A stretch of DNA of 39,282 nt from Prevotella sp. (GTDB taxonomy: Bacteria; Bacteroidota; Bacteroidia; Bacteroidales; Bacteroidaceae): positions 1 through 39,282 of the forward strand of contig JAGAXW010000030.1 in assembly GCA_017847725.1 (NCBI GenBank). Reading direction: 5' to 3'. Under the pieces are notes generated by a model that saw only the letters and a program-made list of their open reading frames with translations, searched no databases and was not told the DNA's origin. Made by a program: the position numbers and the translations under genes. Below are positions 20,964 to 29,349 of the stretch, in pieces. The first letter of the stretch is position 1; the number at the start of each line of letters is the position of its first letter.

Positions 20964-21431
20964 ATGGCAAAGTACAATATCACTGAAAAGAAAGAAAAAG
21001 AGGCAGCCTACAGGAGCCTCGTCAGCCCGAAGTTGATGGACGAGATGAAGGAGCGGATCTTGAACATCATCGTCATGCAGAAGAAGTATAAGGATAAGAA
21101 TTATTCAGCCAAAAAACTTGCCGAGGATTTAGGCACGAACACCCGTTACATCTCTGCAGTGGTCAATGTTCGCTTCCACATGAATTACACCTCGTTTGTC
21201 AACAAGTTCCGAATTGAAGAAGCCATGGCTATCCTGGTGGACCGCAGGTATCAGAACCTGCGAATGGAGGAGGTGAGCGACATGGTTGGCTTTGCCAATC
21301 GACAGTCGTTCTACGCGTCGTTCTACAAGATTGTCAAGATGACTCCGCGCGACTATCGCCTGCAGCACTTGGCCCAGCACCCGTCGGAAAAGGTGAGGGC
21401 TGAAAAAAATCACACTAAAATTAGCCGATGA
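20964..21431 (+). CDS. AraC-type helix-turn-helix protein
   Basis: A 155-residue protein whose centre and C-terminus form an AraC/XylS DNA-binding domain: first helix-turn-helix KKLAEDLGTNTRYISAVVN, second RMEEVSDMVGFANRQSFYAS followed by FYKIVKMTPRDYR. The N-terminal 45 residues are charged and helical with no recognisable ligand domain. It overlaps the peptidase gene by 4 nt (ATGA), so the two are co-expressed, but its targets cannot be read from the sequence. The reading frame begins after a predicted -7 box. Confidence 0.85.
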   Translation: MAKYNITEKKEKEAAYRSLVSPKLMDEMKERILNIIVMQKKYKDKNYSAKKLAEDLGTNTRYISAVVNVRFHMNYTSFVNKFRIEEAMAILVDRRYQNLRMEEVSDMVGFANRQSFYASFYKIVKMTPRDYRLQHLAQHPSEKVRAEKNHTKISR

Positions 21432-23368
21432 ACTATTCAGTTGAACGTTTCGCAGACATCCAATTGCTCAGATACCGCTTGAACGGGTTTGAGCAATTGT
21501 CGTTATTACAGAAAAAACTCGTCTATTACCTCTCCAAGGCCACTCTCTATGGCCGCGACATCACCTTCGACCAGTTCGGAAAGTACAACCTCCGCATCCG
21601 CAAAATGCTGGAGACCGTCTACACAGACCTGACGGTAGACCGCGACAGCGACGACTTCAGGGCCATGGAGGTCTACCTGAAGCGCCTCTGGTTTTCCAGC
21701 GGCATCCACCATCACTACGGCTCGGAGAAGTTTCAGCCCGGTTTCTCGGCAGCATGGCTGGGCAGTGCGCTCAGCCGGGTCGACGCCACGCGCCTGCCGC
21801 TGCGGTCGGGCGAGACGCTGCAGCAGATGTGCGACGAGCTGTTTCCCGTCATCTTCGACCCCGCAGTGATGCCCAAGCGCGTCAACCAGGCCGACGGCGA
21901 CGACCTGGTGGCCACGTCGGCCTGCAACTTCTACGACGGCGTCACCCAGCAGGAGGCAGAAGCGTTCTATGCGCGGCAGAAGGCTGCCGACGACACCTCG
22001 ACGCCGCCATCCTACGGTCTGAACAGCACCCTCGTCAAGAGAAACGGGGTGATAGAAGAGGAGGTGTGGTCGGCCAACGGCCGATATGCCAACGCCATCC
22101 GCCACATCGTCTATTGGCTGCGCAAGGCACTCGACGTGGCGGAGAACGAGCGCCAGCGCCGCGCCATCGATTACCTTATTAGATATTACGAGACGGGCGA
22201 CCTGCAGCTGTTCAACGACTATTGCATCGAGTGGGTGGGCGAGCACGAGGGGCGCATCGACTTCGTCAACGGATTCATCGAGGTGTATGGCGACCCGCTG
22301 GGCCTGAAAGGCTCGTGGGAGGGCATCGTGGAATACAGGGACCTGGAGGCCACCAGGCGCACCCGCACCATCAGCAGCAACGCGCAGTGGTTTGAGGACC
22401 ACTCGCCCGTCGACCCCCGCTTCCGCAAGCCGCAGGTGAAGGGCGTCGTGGCTAACGTCATCTGCGCAGCCATGCTGGGCGGCGACGAATATCCCGCGAC
22501 AGCCATCGGCATCAACCTGCCCAATGCCGACTGGATACGTGCCGAGCATGGCAGCAAGAGCATCACCATCAGCAACATCACGGACGCCTACAACAAGGCA
22601 GCCCACGGCAACGGCTTCAGGGAAGAGTTCGTGGCCGACCAGGAGACGCTGGCGATGATAGAGCAGTATGGCGACATCTGCGACGACCTGCATACCGACC
22701 TCCACGAGTGTCTGGGCCACGGCAGCGGCCAGCTGCTGCCCGGCACCGACCCCGATGCCCTCAGGGTGTATGGCAGCACCATCGAGGAGGCGCGCGCCGA
22801 CCTCTTCGGCCTCTACTATATTGCCGACGCCAAACTGGTGGAGCTGGGCCTCGTGCCCGACGGCGAAGCCTATAAGGCACAATACTACACGTATATCATG
22901 AACGGACTGATGACCCAGCTCATCCGCATCAAGCCGGGCCACCAGATAGAGGAGGCACACATGCGCAACCGCGCCATGATAGCCCGCTGGTGCTACGAGC
23001 AGGGCGACGTCATACAGCTGGTGAGACGCGACGGCAAGACCTATGTGACCATCAGCGACTATACCCGTCTGCGCCAGCTGTTTGCCCGCCTGCTGGCCGA
23101 GATACAGCGCATCAAGAGCGAGGGCGACTACGAGGCGGCCCGCCTGCTGGTGGAGCGCTATGCCGTCAAGGTCGACGCCACGCTGCATCAGGAGGTGCTC
23201 GACCGCTACGAGCGGCTCGGACTGGCTCCCTACAAGGGATTCGTCAATCCCGTCATGCTGCCCGTCTACGACGACCACGGCGACATCTGCGACATCCAGC
23301 TGAACTACTCGGAAGACTATGCCCACCAGATGCTGCGCTACAGCACTGAATATGCCACACTGATATAA
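21428..23368 (+). CDS. Dipeptidyl-peptidase III (M49 family)
   Basis: A 646-residue zinc metallopeptidase that removes dipeptides from peptide N-termini. The M49 zinc motif appears as HECLGHGSGQ (His426, Glu427, His431), with the third ligand region EEARADLFGL near residues 453-462. Conserved family stretches such as TSACNFYDG and NLPNADWIR are present. No signal peptide or lipobox is visible at this start, so a cytoplasmic location is inferred. The codon use is strongly GC-rich. It overlaps the AraC-type gene and is followed 13 nt later by the AlkD-like gene. Confidence 0.9.
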   Translation: MNYSVERFADIQLLRYRLNGFEQLSLLQKKLVYYLSKATLYGRDITFDQFGKYNLRIRKMLETVYTDLTVDRDSDDFRAMEVYLKRLWFSSGIHHHYGSEKFQPGFSAAWLGSALSRVDATRLPLRSGETLQQMCDELFPVIFDPAVMPKRVNQADGDDLVATSACNFYDGVTQQEAEAFYARQKAADDTSTPPSYGLNSTLVKRNGVIEEEVWSANGRYANAIRHIVYWLRKALDVAENERQRRAIDYLIRYYETGDLQLFNDYCIEWVGEHEGRIDFVNGFIEVYGDPLGLKGSWEGIVEYRDLEATRRTRTISSNAQWFEDHSPVDPRFRKPQVKGVVANVICAAMLGGDEYPATAIGINLPNADWIRAEHGSKSITISNITDAYNKAAHGNGFREEFVADQETLAMIEQYGDICDDLHTDLHECLGHGSGQLLPGTDPDALRVYGSTIEEARADLFGLYYIADAKLVELGLVPDGEAYKAQYYTYIMNGLMTQLIRIKPGHQIEEAHMRNRAMIARWCYEQGDVIQLVRRDGKTYVTISDYTRLRQLFARLLAEIQRIKSEGDYEAARLLVERYAVKVDATLHQEVLDRYERLGLAPYKGFVNPVMLPVYDDHGDICDIQLNYSEDYAHQMLRYSTEYATLI

Positions 23369-23381
23369 ACCATCCGCCGCT

Positions 23382-24005
23382 ATGACAGACCCGCAGATAC
23401 AACAGCAAGTCAAGGACATCAAGCAGTCGTTCCGCCTGATGATGGACGGCGTCGTGGCCAAGTCGATGCGCGACAAGGGCGTGGCCTATCCGCTCAACTG
23501 GGGGGCCACGCTGCCCCGCCTGCGCGAGATGGCAGACGAACTGGGCAAGAACTACCATCTGGCCATCGCCCTGTGGAAGGAGAACGTGCGCGAGTGTAAG
23601 ATACTGGCCACGATGGTGATGCCTGCCGAGGAGATGCTGCCCGAGGTGGCCGACATCTGGATCGAGCAGATACCCACTCAGGAGATAGCCGAGCAACTGG
23701 CGTTCAACCTGTGGCAGCACCTGCCCTACGCCGCGGAGAAGGCCTTCCAGTGGCTGGCGTCCGACCAGGAATACTACCAGCTCTGCGGATACCACGTGCT
23801 GACGCGCCTCTTCATGAACGGACAGGAGCCCAACGAGCGTGGCATCAACGAGTATATCGACCAGGCGCTTTCTGCCCTTCAGGGGCCGTATCCTTCTGTC
23901 CGCAAGGCTGCCTTCCTGAGCGTACAGCGCTTTGCCGCGCTGGGGCTCGTCTATGAGCGCATGGCCAAAAGTGCGCTGAAGTCAGTAGGTCTGGAACTCC
24001 CTTAG
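23382..24005 (+). CDS. AlkD-like DNA alkylation repair protein
   Basis: A 207-residue all-helical protein resembling the AlkD HEAT-repeat family of DNA glycosylases (ECKILATMVMPAEEMLPE, NLWQHLPYAAEKAFQWLAS, PSVRKAAFLSVQRFA). Family members excise alkylated bases. Conserved Trp and basic residues are present, but I cannot confirm the AlkD catalytic Asp by eye, so a non-catalytic HEAT-repeat protein remains possible. It is last in the run AraC-type regulator, dipeptidyl-peptidase III, AlkD, and directly precedes the palindromic element. Confidence 0.7.
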   Translation: MTDPQIQQQVKDIKQSFRLMMDGVVAKSMRDKGVAYPLNWGATLPRLREMADELGKNYHLAIALWKENVRECKILATMVMPAEEMLPEVADIWIEQIPTQEIAEQLAFNLWQHLPYAAEKAFQWLASDQEYYQLCGYHVLTRLFMNGQEPNERGINEYIDQALSALQGPYPSVRKAAFLSVQRFAALGLVYERMAKSALKSVGLELP

Positions 24006-24023
24006 CCCTGTGAAAATACGCCC

Positions 24024-24471
24024 GGAAATTTCACTTTGACATTTTTCGCAAAAAAAATACCTAAAGTCTACACTAAACAACTTAACGATCTGTTTTATAA
24101 TCCGTTAGACCGTGTAGGCTTTCCCCAAACCCTACACTAACCCTACACAAGCCTACACAAGCCTACACGCGACGGGAATAAGAATTTCCACAGCGGGGAA
24201 AAGGGATTTCCACAACGTGGAAAACATATTTCCGCAGCGTGGAAAAAGGATTTCCCTGTCGTGGAAAACATATTTCCAAGGCGTGGAAATATTTATTTAG
24301 CTCCTGTTTCAGCCAGTATAGGCTTGTGTAGGCTTAGTGTAGGCTTGTGTAGGCTTAGTGTAGGCTTTGGGAAAAGCATACACGGGTTAAATAATAGTGT
24401 AATAGACAGTTAAGTCATTTAGTGTAGGCTTTAGGTATTTTTTTTGCGAAAAATGTCAAAGTGAATTTTCG
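24024..24471. repeat. 450-bp imperfect palindromic element with internal repeat arrays
   Basis: A non-coding element between the AlkD-like gene and fur. Its outer arms 24032-24077 and 24418-24463 are inverted repeats identical at 45 of 46 positions, including an 8-nt A/T run. The inverted symmetry continues inward in exact register around an axis near 24247.5, through arms of about 150 bp. The inner arms carry tandem decamers (AAGCCTACAC on the left, GTGTAGGCTT on the right). The centre holds five 22-bp hairpin units. No target-site duplication was seen. I do not recognise the element. A transcript would fold into one long hairpin. Confidence 0.9.
24184..24293. repeat. Five tandem 22-bp units, each a small palindrome
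   Basis: Units start at 24184, 24206, 24228, 24250 and 24272, with a period of exactly 22 bp and no partial unit. Each has TTTCC on the left, a variable middle and GGAAA on the right. Unit 2 is a perfect TTTCCAC-AAC-GTGGAAA hairpin; the others vary in the inner stem. The period equals about two helical turns, so the palindromes face the same side of the DNA. Confidence 0.9.
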
Positions 24472-24556
24472 TCTGCAAGATGATGGAAGCGGATACGGCA
24501 GATCGGACCCCATTTTGTGGCCAAAAGTCATAATTTAGAACTTTTTCAAATAAAAA

Positions 24557-24589
24557 TTGCTTTATTGTGGAGAAAAAATAGTAATTTTG
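24557..24589 (+). promoter_or_regulatory. Probable fur promoter
   Basis: A -7 box TAATTTTG (24582-24589) lies 30 nt before the fur ATG. The nearest -33 candidate TTG (24557-24559) is 22 nt away, slightly long for the Bacteroides spacing. It starts about 85 nt after the palindromic element. Confidence 0.5.
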
Positions 24590-24619
24590 TGCGGTTTTAA
24601 ACCAATTTAACCACATAAC

Positions 24620-25108
24620 ATGAGAGAAAACATCAAGGTAACGGTCAAGAACATCTTGACTAACTATCTGGAACTGAACAAGCACAGGAAGACGCAAGAG
24701 CGCTTCACCATCCTCGACGCGGTGTACAGCATGGACGGTCACTTCACGCTGGAGGAACTGGGGGACAAACTGACGAACGACTACAATTTTCCTGTGAGCC
24801 GTGCCACGCTGTACAACACGCTGAAGCTCCTCATAGAGCTGCGACTCGTGGTGAGGCACCGCTTCCAGACGACGACCAAGTATGAGGCATGCTACGACAA
24901 CAACAGTCACAGCCACCAGATATGCACGATGTGCGGGAAAGTGACCGAGGTGAAGTCGGCGCAACTGACAGAGGCCATCAACAACCTGCATACGAAGCGC
25001 TTCCGCAAGGACGGATTCACGCTCTACGTGTATGGCATCTGCAGCACCTGCCAGGCAAAGCTAACGCGACAGATGGCGAAAGGAAACAAGAAGAAAACTC
25101 AAAAATAA
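24620..25108 (+). CDS. Fur-family metal or peroxide regulator
   Basis: A 162-residue Fur-family repressor. The N-terminal winged helix (ERFTILDAVYSMDGHFTLEE, FPVSRATLYNTLKLLIEL) binds DNA. The C-terminal dimerisation domain carries NNSHSHQICTMCGKVTEV and GICSTCQAK, two CxxC pairs that bind structural zinc. Whether it senses iron, zinc or peroxide cannot be decided from sequence. It lies 10 nt before purA and is probably co-transcribed with it. Confidence 0.9.
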   Translation: MRENIKVTVKNILTNYLELNKHRKTQERFTILDAVYSMDGHFTLEELGDKLTNDYNFPVSRATLYNTLKLLIELRLVVRHRFQTTTKYEACYDNNSHSHQICTMCGKVTEVKSAQLTEAINNLHTKRFRKDGFTLYVYGICSTCQAKLTRQMAKGNKKKTQK

Positions 25109-25118
25109 GAAAAAGACT

Positions 25119-26390
25119 ATGAATCAAGGAAAAGTGGATGTCCTGCTCGGATTGCAGTGGGGCGACGAAGGAAAGGGTAAGGTGGTCGACGTACTAACCC
25201 CCCAGTACGATGTGGTTGCCCGCTTCCAGGGCGGCCCCAATGCCGGCCATACGCTGGAGTTTGAGGGACAGAAATATGTGTTGCGCTCTATCCCGTCCGG
25301 TATCTTCCAGGGCGGCAAGGTGAACATCATCGGCAACGGCGTCGTGCTGGCTCCCGACCTCTTTATGGAAGAGGCCAAGGCGCTCGAGGCCAGCGGCCAC
25401 GAACTGAGGGAGCGCCTGCACATCTCGAAGAAGGCACACCTCATCATGCCTACTCACCGCGTGCTCGACGCAGCCTACGAGGCGCAGAAGGGCAAGAACA
25501 AGGTGGGCACGACGGGCAAGGGCATCGGTCCTACCTATACTGACAAGGTGAGTCGCACGGGTCTGCGCGTGGGCGACATCCTTGAGAACTTCGAGGAGAA
25601 GTATGCTGCCCACAAGGCTCGCCACGAGGCCATCCTGAAGTCGCTCAACTTCGACTACGACATCGAGGAGGTGGAGAAGAAGTGGCTCGAGGGTGTCGAA
25701 TACCTGCGCCAGTTCCACCTGGTGGACTCGGAGCACGAAATCAACAAACTGCTGCGCAGTGGCAAGAGCGTGCTCTGCGAGGGTGCCCAGGGCACGATGC
25801 TCGACGTCGACTTCGGGTCGTATCCCTTCGTTACCTCGTCGAACACCATCTGCGCCGGCGCCTGCAGCGGACTGGGCATCGGTCCGAACAGGGTGGGCGA
25901 GGTATATGGCATCATGAAGGCCTACTGCACGCGCGTCGGTGCGGGCCCGTTCCCCACGGAGCTCTTCGACGAGACGGGCAAGAGAATTCGCGACCTCGGC
26001 CACGAGTATGGCGCCGTCACCGGCCGTGAGCGCCGCTGCGGCTGGATCGACCTGGTGGCCCTGCGCTACAGCATCATGGTGAATGGCGTCACGCAGCTCA
26101 TCATGATGAAGAGCGACGTGCTCGACGACTTCGACACCATCAAGGCCTGCACGGCCTATCGCGTGAACGGCGAACTGACGCGCGACTTCCCCTACGACAT
26201 CGAGCAGGGCATCGAGCCCGTCTACGAGGAACTGCCCGGCTGGAAGACCGACATGACGCAGTTTACCTCGGAGAGCCAGTTCCCCAAGCAGTTTGCCGAC
26301 TACGTCAAGTTCCTGGAGAAGGAACTCGAGACGCCTATCAAGATTATCAGCATCGGCCCCGACCGTGCACAAACCATCGTCAGAAAGTAA
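25119..26390 (+). CDS. purA: Adenylosuccinate synthetase
   Basis: A 423-residue PurA, which joins IMP and aspartate using GTP in the first step from IMP to AMP. The N-terminal [14 protein letters not shown] holds the catalytic Asp and the GTP loop. NAGHT, the IMP-binding [40 protein letters not shown] and the ERRCGWID stretch follow, all canonical. It is the second gene of the fur-purA-hisS-esterase run, 4 nt before hisS. Confidence 0.98.
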   Translation: MNQGKVDVLLGLQWGDEGKGKVVDVLTPQYDVVARFQGGPNAGHTLEFEGQKYVLRSIPSGIFQGGKVNIIGNGVVLAPDLFMEEAKALEASGHELRERLHISKKAHLIMPTHRVLDAAYEAQKGKNKVGTTGKGIGPTYTDKVSRTGLRVGDILENFEEKYAAHKARHEAILKSLNFDYDIEEVEKKWLEGVEYLRQFHLVDSEHEINKLLRSGKSVLCEGAQGTMLDVDFGSYPFVTSSNTICAGACSGLGIGPNRVGEVYGIMKAYCTRVGAGPFPTELFDETGKRIRDLGHEYGAVTGRERRCGWIDLVALRYSIMVNGVTQLIMMKSDVLDDFDTIKACTAYRVNGELTRDFPYDIEQGIEPVYEELPGWKTDMTQFTSESQFPKQFADYVKFLEKELETPIKIISIGPDRAQTIVRK

Positions 26391-26394
26391 AAGA

Positions 26395-27744
26395 ATGAAA
26401 CCTTCAATTCCTAAAGGAACACGCGACTTCGGCCCGATAGAGATGGCCAAGCGCAACTATATCTTCAATACCATCCGCGAGGTGTACGCCCTCTACGGAT
26501 TCCAGCAAATAGAGACTCCCGCCATGGAGACCCTGCAGACACTGATGGGCAAGTATGGCGAGGAGGGCGACAAACTACTCTTCAAGGTGCTGAACTCGGG
26601 CGACTTCCTGTCGAAGACCAGCGACGAGGAGCTGCTGGGACGCAACGCGCTGCACCTGGCCGCAAAGCTGTGCGAGAAGGGACTGCGCTACGACCTGACG
26701 GTGCCCTTCGCCCGCTATGTGGTGATGCACCGCGAGGAGCTGCAACTGCCCTTCAAGCGCTACCAGATACAACCCGTATGGCGTGCCGACCGCCCGCAGA
26801 AGGGGCGCTACCGCGAATTCTACCAGTGCGACGCCGACGTGGTGGGCTCCGACTCGCTGCTCAACGAGGTGGAACTGATGCAGATTGTCGACGAGGTGTT
26901 CTCGCGCTTCGGCATCCGCGTGCAAATCAAGATTAACAACCGCAAGATTCTGTCGGGCATCGCCGAGGTAATCGGGGCCGCCGACAAGATAGTCGACATC
27001 ACGGTGGCCATCGATAAACTGGACAAGATAGGCATCGACAACGTGAACGCCGAACTGCGCGACGACGGTCTGACGGACGAGCAGGTGGAGAAGCTGCAGC
27101 CCATCATCACACTGGCTGGCACCAACGACGAGAAGCTGCAGACCATCGCCGAGGTGCTTAAGGACAGCGAGACGGGCATGAAGGGCATCGAGGAGTGCCG
27201 CACCATCCTGTCGTACCTGACCGGACTGAGAAACGAGATACAGCTCGACCTGACGCTGGCCCGCGGACTGAACTACTATACGGGGGCCATCTTCGAGGTC
27301 AAGGCGCTCGACGTACAGATAGGCAGCATCACGGGCGGCGGACGATACGACAACCTGACGGGCATCTTCGGCATGCCCGGCATATCGGGTGTGGGCATCT
27401 CCTTCGGTGCCGACCGCATCTACGACGTGCTCAACCAGCTCGACCTCTATCCGAAAGACTCGGTGGTGTCGACGCGCCTGCTCTTCATCAACTTTGGCGA
27501 AAAGGAGACCGCCTACTGCCTGCCTATATTAAATAAGGTGCGCTCGCGAGGCATCCGGGCCGAAATCTATCCCGACAGCACCAAGATGAAGAAGCAGATG
27601 GCATACGCCAATGCCAAGCAGATTCCCTATGTGGCGCTGGCCGGCGAGAACGAGATGAGCCAGGGCATGGTGACACTGAAGAACATGGAGACGGGCGAAC
27701 AGAAACTACTGACAGCAGAACAACTAATCACGGAAATCCTATGA
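26395..27744 (+). CDS. hisS: Histidyl-tRNA synthetase
   Basis: A 449-residue class II synthetase that charges tRNA-His. Motif 1 region ([20 protein letters not shown]), motif 2 ([19 protein letters not shown]), the histidine loop [13 protein letters not shown] and motif 3 ([27 protein letters not shown]) are present, with a C-terminal anticodon-binding domain. The ATG at 26395 follows the purA stop by 4 nt and begins the conserved [12 protein letters not shown] longer in-frame start inside purA is rejected. It overlaps the esterase gene by 4 nt. Confidence 0.97.
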   Translation: MKPSIPKGTRDFGPIEMAKRNYIFNTIREVYALYGFQQIETPAMETLQTLMGKYGEEGDKLLFKVLNSGDFLSKTSDEELLGRNALHLAAKLCEKGLRYDLTVPFARYVVMHREELQLPFKRYQIQPVWRADRPQKGRYREFYQCDADVVGSDSLLNEVELMQIVDEVFSRFGIRVQIKINNRKILSGIAEVIGAADKIVDITVAIDKLDKIGIDNVNAELRDDGLTDEQVEKLQPIITLAGTNDEKLQTIAEVLKDSETGMKGIEECRTILSYLTGLRNEIQLDLTLARGLNYYTGAIFEVKALDVQIGSITGGGRYDNLTGIFGMPGISGVGISFGADRIYDVLNQLDLYPKDSVVSTRLLFINFGEKETAYCLPILNKVRSRGIRAEIYPDSTKMKKQMAYANAKQIPYVALAGENEMSQGMVTLKNMETGEQKLLTAEQLITEIL

Positions 27745-28595
27745 AGAAACTAATCCTGTCAGCACTGGCTGTGCTGCTGCTGACTGCATCGGCACCGCAG
27801 AAGGTGACCACGATTTTCATCATCGGCGACTCGACGGCGGCCAAGAAGGACCTGTCGACAGGCTCGCCCGAAAGAGGGTGGGGCATGGCCCTGCAGTGCT
27901 ACTTCGACGAGGCCTTCATCCGTGTCGACAACCATGCCGTCAACGGACGCTCGTCGAAAAGCTTTATCAACGAGGGGCGCTGGGACAAGGTGCTCTCGCT
28001 CATCAAGCCCGGCGACTATGTCATCATCCAGTTTGGACACAACGACGAGAAACCGAAGGCCGACCGCCACACCGACCCGGGCTCGACGTTCGACTACAAC
28101 CTGGCCAAGTTTGTCCGCGAGACGCGCGAGAAGGGGGGCACCCCCATCCTCATGAATCCCGTGGTGCGTCGCAACTTCGCCGTGAAGGCGGCCAAGAGCG
28201 ACGACGACGAGGCCCTGCGCAACACGACCTTCAAGGATGCTCCCAAGCAGGTGGAGGGCGACTCACTGGTAGACACGCACGGACTGTACAGGGTGGCCCC
28301 GCGCGACGTGGCACAGCGCATGAACTGCCTCTTCGTCGACGCCAACCAGATTACGCACCGTCTGGAGCAGTCGATGGGCGTAGAGGGCTCGAAGAAACTG
28401 CACATGTGGTACAAGCCCGGCGAACACGAGGCGCTGCCCAAGGGCAGGCAGGACAATACGCACTACAACATCTACGGTGCTCACCAGGTGGCCAGGCTCT
28501 TCGCCGATGCCCTCTGCAAGGAGGTGCCGCTCTTCAGCAAATATCGCACCGACGACAAACCCTGCAAGATGGAGCAGCCGGCGCCCCGGAAATAG
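27741..28595 (+). CDS. Secreted SGNH/GDSL hydrolase, rhamnogalacturonan acetylesterase-like
   Basis: A 284-residue protein with a signal peptide ([17 protein letters not shown]). The SGNH blocks are IIGDSTAA (nucleophile Ser), NHAVNGRSS (Gly/Asn region), QFGHNDEKP (oxyanion Asn) and [14 protein letters not shown] (catalytic Asp/His region). The closest recognised family is CE12, which removes acetyl groups from pectin rhamnogalacturonan. Placement after hisS with an ATGA overlap is unrelated in function and suggests only shared transcription. The substrate is inferred. Confidence 0.85.
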   Translation: MKKLILSALAVLLLTASAPQKVTTIFIIGDSTAAKKDLSTGSPERGWGMALQCYFDEAFIRVDNHAVNGRSSKSFINEGRWDKVLSLIKPGDYVIIQFGHNDEKPKADRHTDPGSTFDYNLAKFVRETREKGGTPILMNPVVRRNFAVKAAKSDDDEALRNTTFKDAPKQVEGDSLVDTHGLYRVAPRDVAQRMNCLFVDANQITHRLEQSMGVEGSKKLHMWYKPGEHEALPKGRQDNTHYNIYGAHQVARLFADALCKEVPLFSKYRTDDKPCKMEQPAPRK

Positions 28596-28645
28596 AGGCA
28601 ATTCTTTTCCACACGGCAAATTTGGACAAAGAATAAATAACACAT

Positions 28646-28679
28646 AAAAGGCGGGAAACATTTGGTTTTTCGCCTTTTT
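28646..28679 (+). terminator. Hairpin after the esterase gene
   Basis: An 8-bp stem AAAAGGCG/CGCCTTTT (28646-28653 with 28671-28678) ends in a T run. The 17-nt loop contains the -33 box of the following rubrerythrin promoter, so terminator and promoter are interleaved. Confidence 0.55.
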
Positions 28680-28692
28680 CGTTGTATCTTTG
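28661..28692 (+). promoter_or_regulatory. Rubrerythrin promoter
   Basis: The -33 TTTG (28661-28664) and -7 TATCTTTG (28685-28692) boxes are 20 nt apart, a very good match to the Bacteroides pattern. The start is predicted near 28698, about 37 nt before the ATG. Confidence 0.8.
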
Positions 28693-28734
28693 CCAAAAGT
28701 AAAACAACTATACTAAACAAATATTTAAGAAACT

Positions 28735-29286
28735 ATGAAGAAGAAGTTTATTTGCGCCGTTTGTGGATATATCTACGAAGGCGATGCTGCTCCCGAGAAG
28801 TGCCCCATCTGTAAGGCTCCCGCCTCCAAGTTCTCTGAACTGAAGGAAGAGCAGGCTTATGCCACAGTCCACAAGATTGGTGACGGCAAGCCCGAAGGAG
28901 TTAGCGAAGAAATGATTGAGGACCTGCGTTGTCACTTCAACGGTGAGTGTGGCGAGGTAGGCATGTATCTGGCCATGGCTCGCCAGGCCGACCGCGAGGG
29001 ATATCCCGAGATAGCCGAAGCCTTCAGACGCTATGCTTTCGAAGAGGCCGACCACGCCAGCCGTTTCGCAGAGCTGCTGGGTGAGTGTGTATGGGACACG
29101 AAGACCAATCTGGAAAAGCGTGCCGCTGCCGAGGCTGGCGCTTGCGAAGACAAGTTCCGCATTGCCAAGAACGCCAAAGCCGCAGGCTTTGACGCTATTC
29201 ACGACACTGTACACGAGATGGCCAAGGACGAGGCTCGCCACGGTGCTGGTTTCGCAGGACTGCTGAAGCGCTATTTCGGAAAATAA
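28735..29286 (+). CDS. Rubrerythrin with N-terminal rubredoxin domain (reverse type)
   Basis: A 183-residue non-haem iron protein that reduces hydrogen peroxide in anaerobes. The rubredoxin-like Fe(SCys)4 site comes first ([11 protein letters not shown], then CPICKAP), followed by the ferritin-like diiron domain ([48 protein letters not shown] with the ExxxxH/ExxH ligands). This is the order of reverse rubrerythrin; the classical protein has rubredoxin at the end. It has its own strong promoter. Confidence 0.93.
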   Translation: MKKKFICAVCGYIYEGDAAPEKCPICKAPASKFSELKEEQAYATVHKIGDGKPEGVSEEMIEDLRCHFNGECGEVGMYLAMARQADREGYPEIAEAFRRYAFEEADHASRFAELLGECVWDTKTNLEKRAAAEAGACEDKFRIAKNAKAAGFDAIHDTVHEMAKDEARHGAGFAGLLKRYFGK

Positions 29287-29310
29287 GAAAGCTGAAATAA
29301 TAAATAGGCG

Positions 29311-29349
29311 GAAAAGTCGTTTTATCAGTATATGATAAAGCGACTTTTC
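29311..29349 (+). promoter_or_regulatory. Long hairpin enclosing the lipoprotein start codon
   Basis: A 17-bp inverted repeat (29311-29327 with 29333-29349; 16 pairs plus one G-T) has a 5-nt loop. The ATG of the next gene (29332-29334) sits at the loop/stem edge, and the right arm codes for its first residues. The right arm ends in a T-rich stretch. It could terminate rubrerythrin transcripts and hide the start codon in read-through RNA. Confidence 0.7.

Noticed and set aside
21506-23476. 656-codon open frame on the minus strand opposite dipeptidyl-peptidase III
   Set aside because: It is exactly antisense to a strongly supported M49 peptidase; the frame is open because of GC-rich codon bias, and it has no recognisable domain.
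24184-24293. CRISPR array
   Set aside because: Units are adjacent without unique spacers, each is itself a small hairpin, and no cas gene is nearby.
24431-24991. 186-codon minus-strand frame over the palindromic element and fur
   Set aside because: It is antisense to fur and passes through the repeat arm; no coding signal.
26293-26394. Longer start for hisS
   Set aside because: The extension lies inside purA; the conserved [11 protein letters not shown] begins at the ATG 26395.
25194-26456. 420-codon minus-strand frame opposite purA
   Set aside because: It mirrors the conserved purA frame and crosses into hisS; composition (many Val, Leu, His, Asp) is typical of antisense readings.
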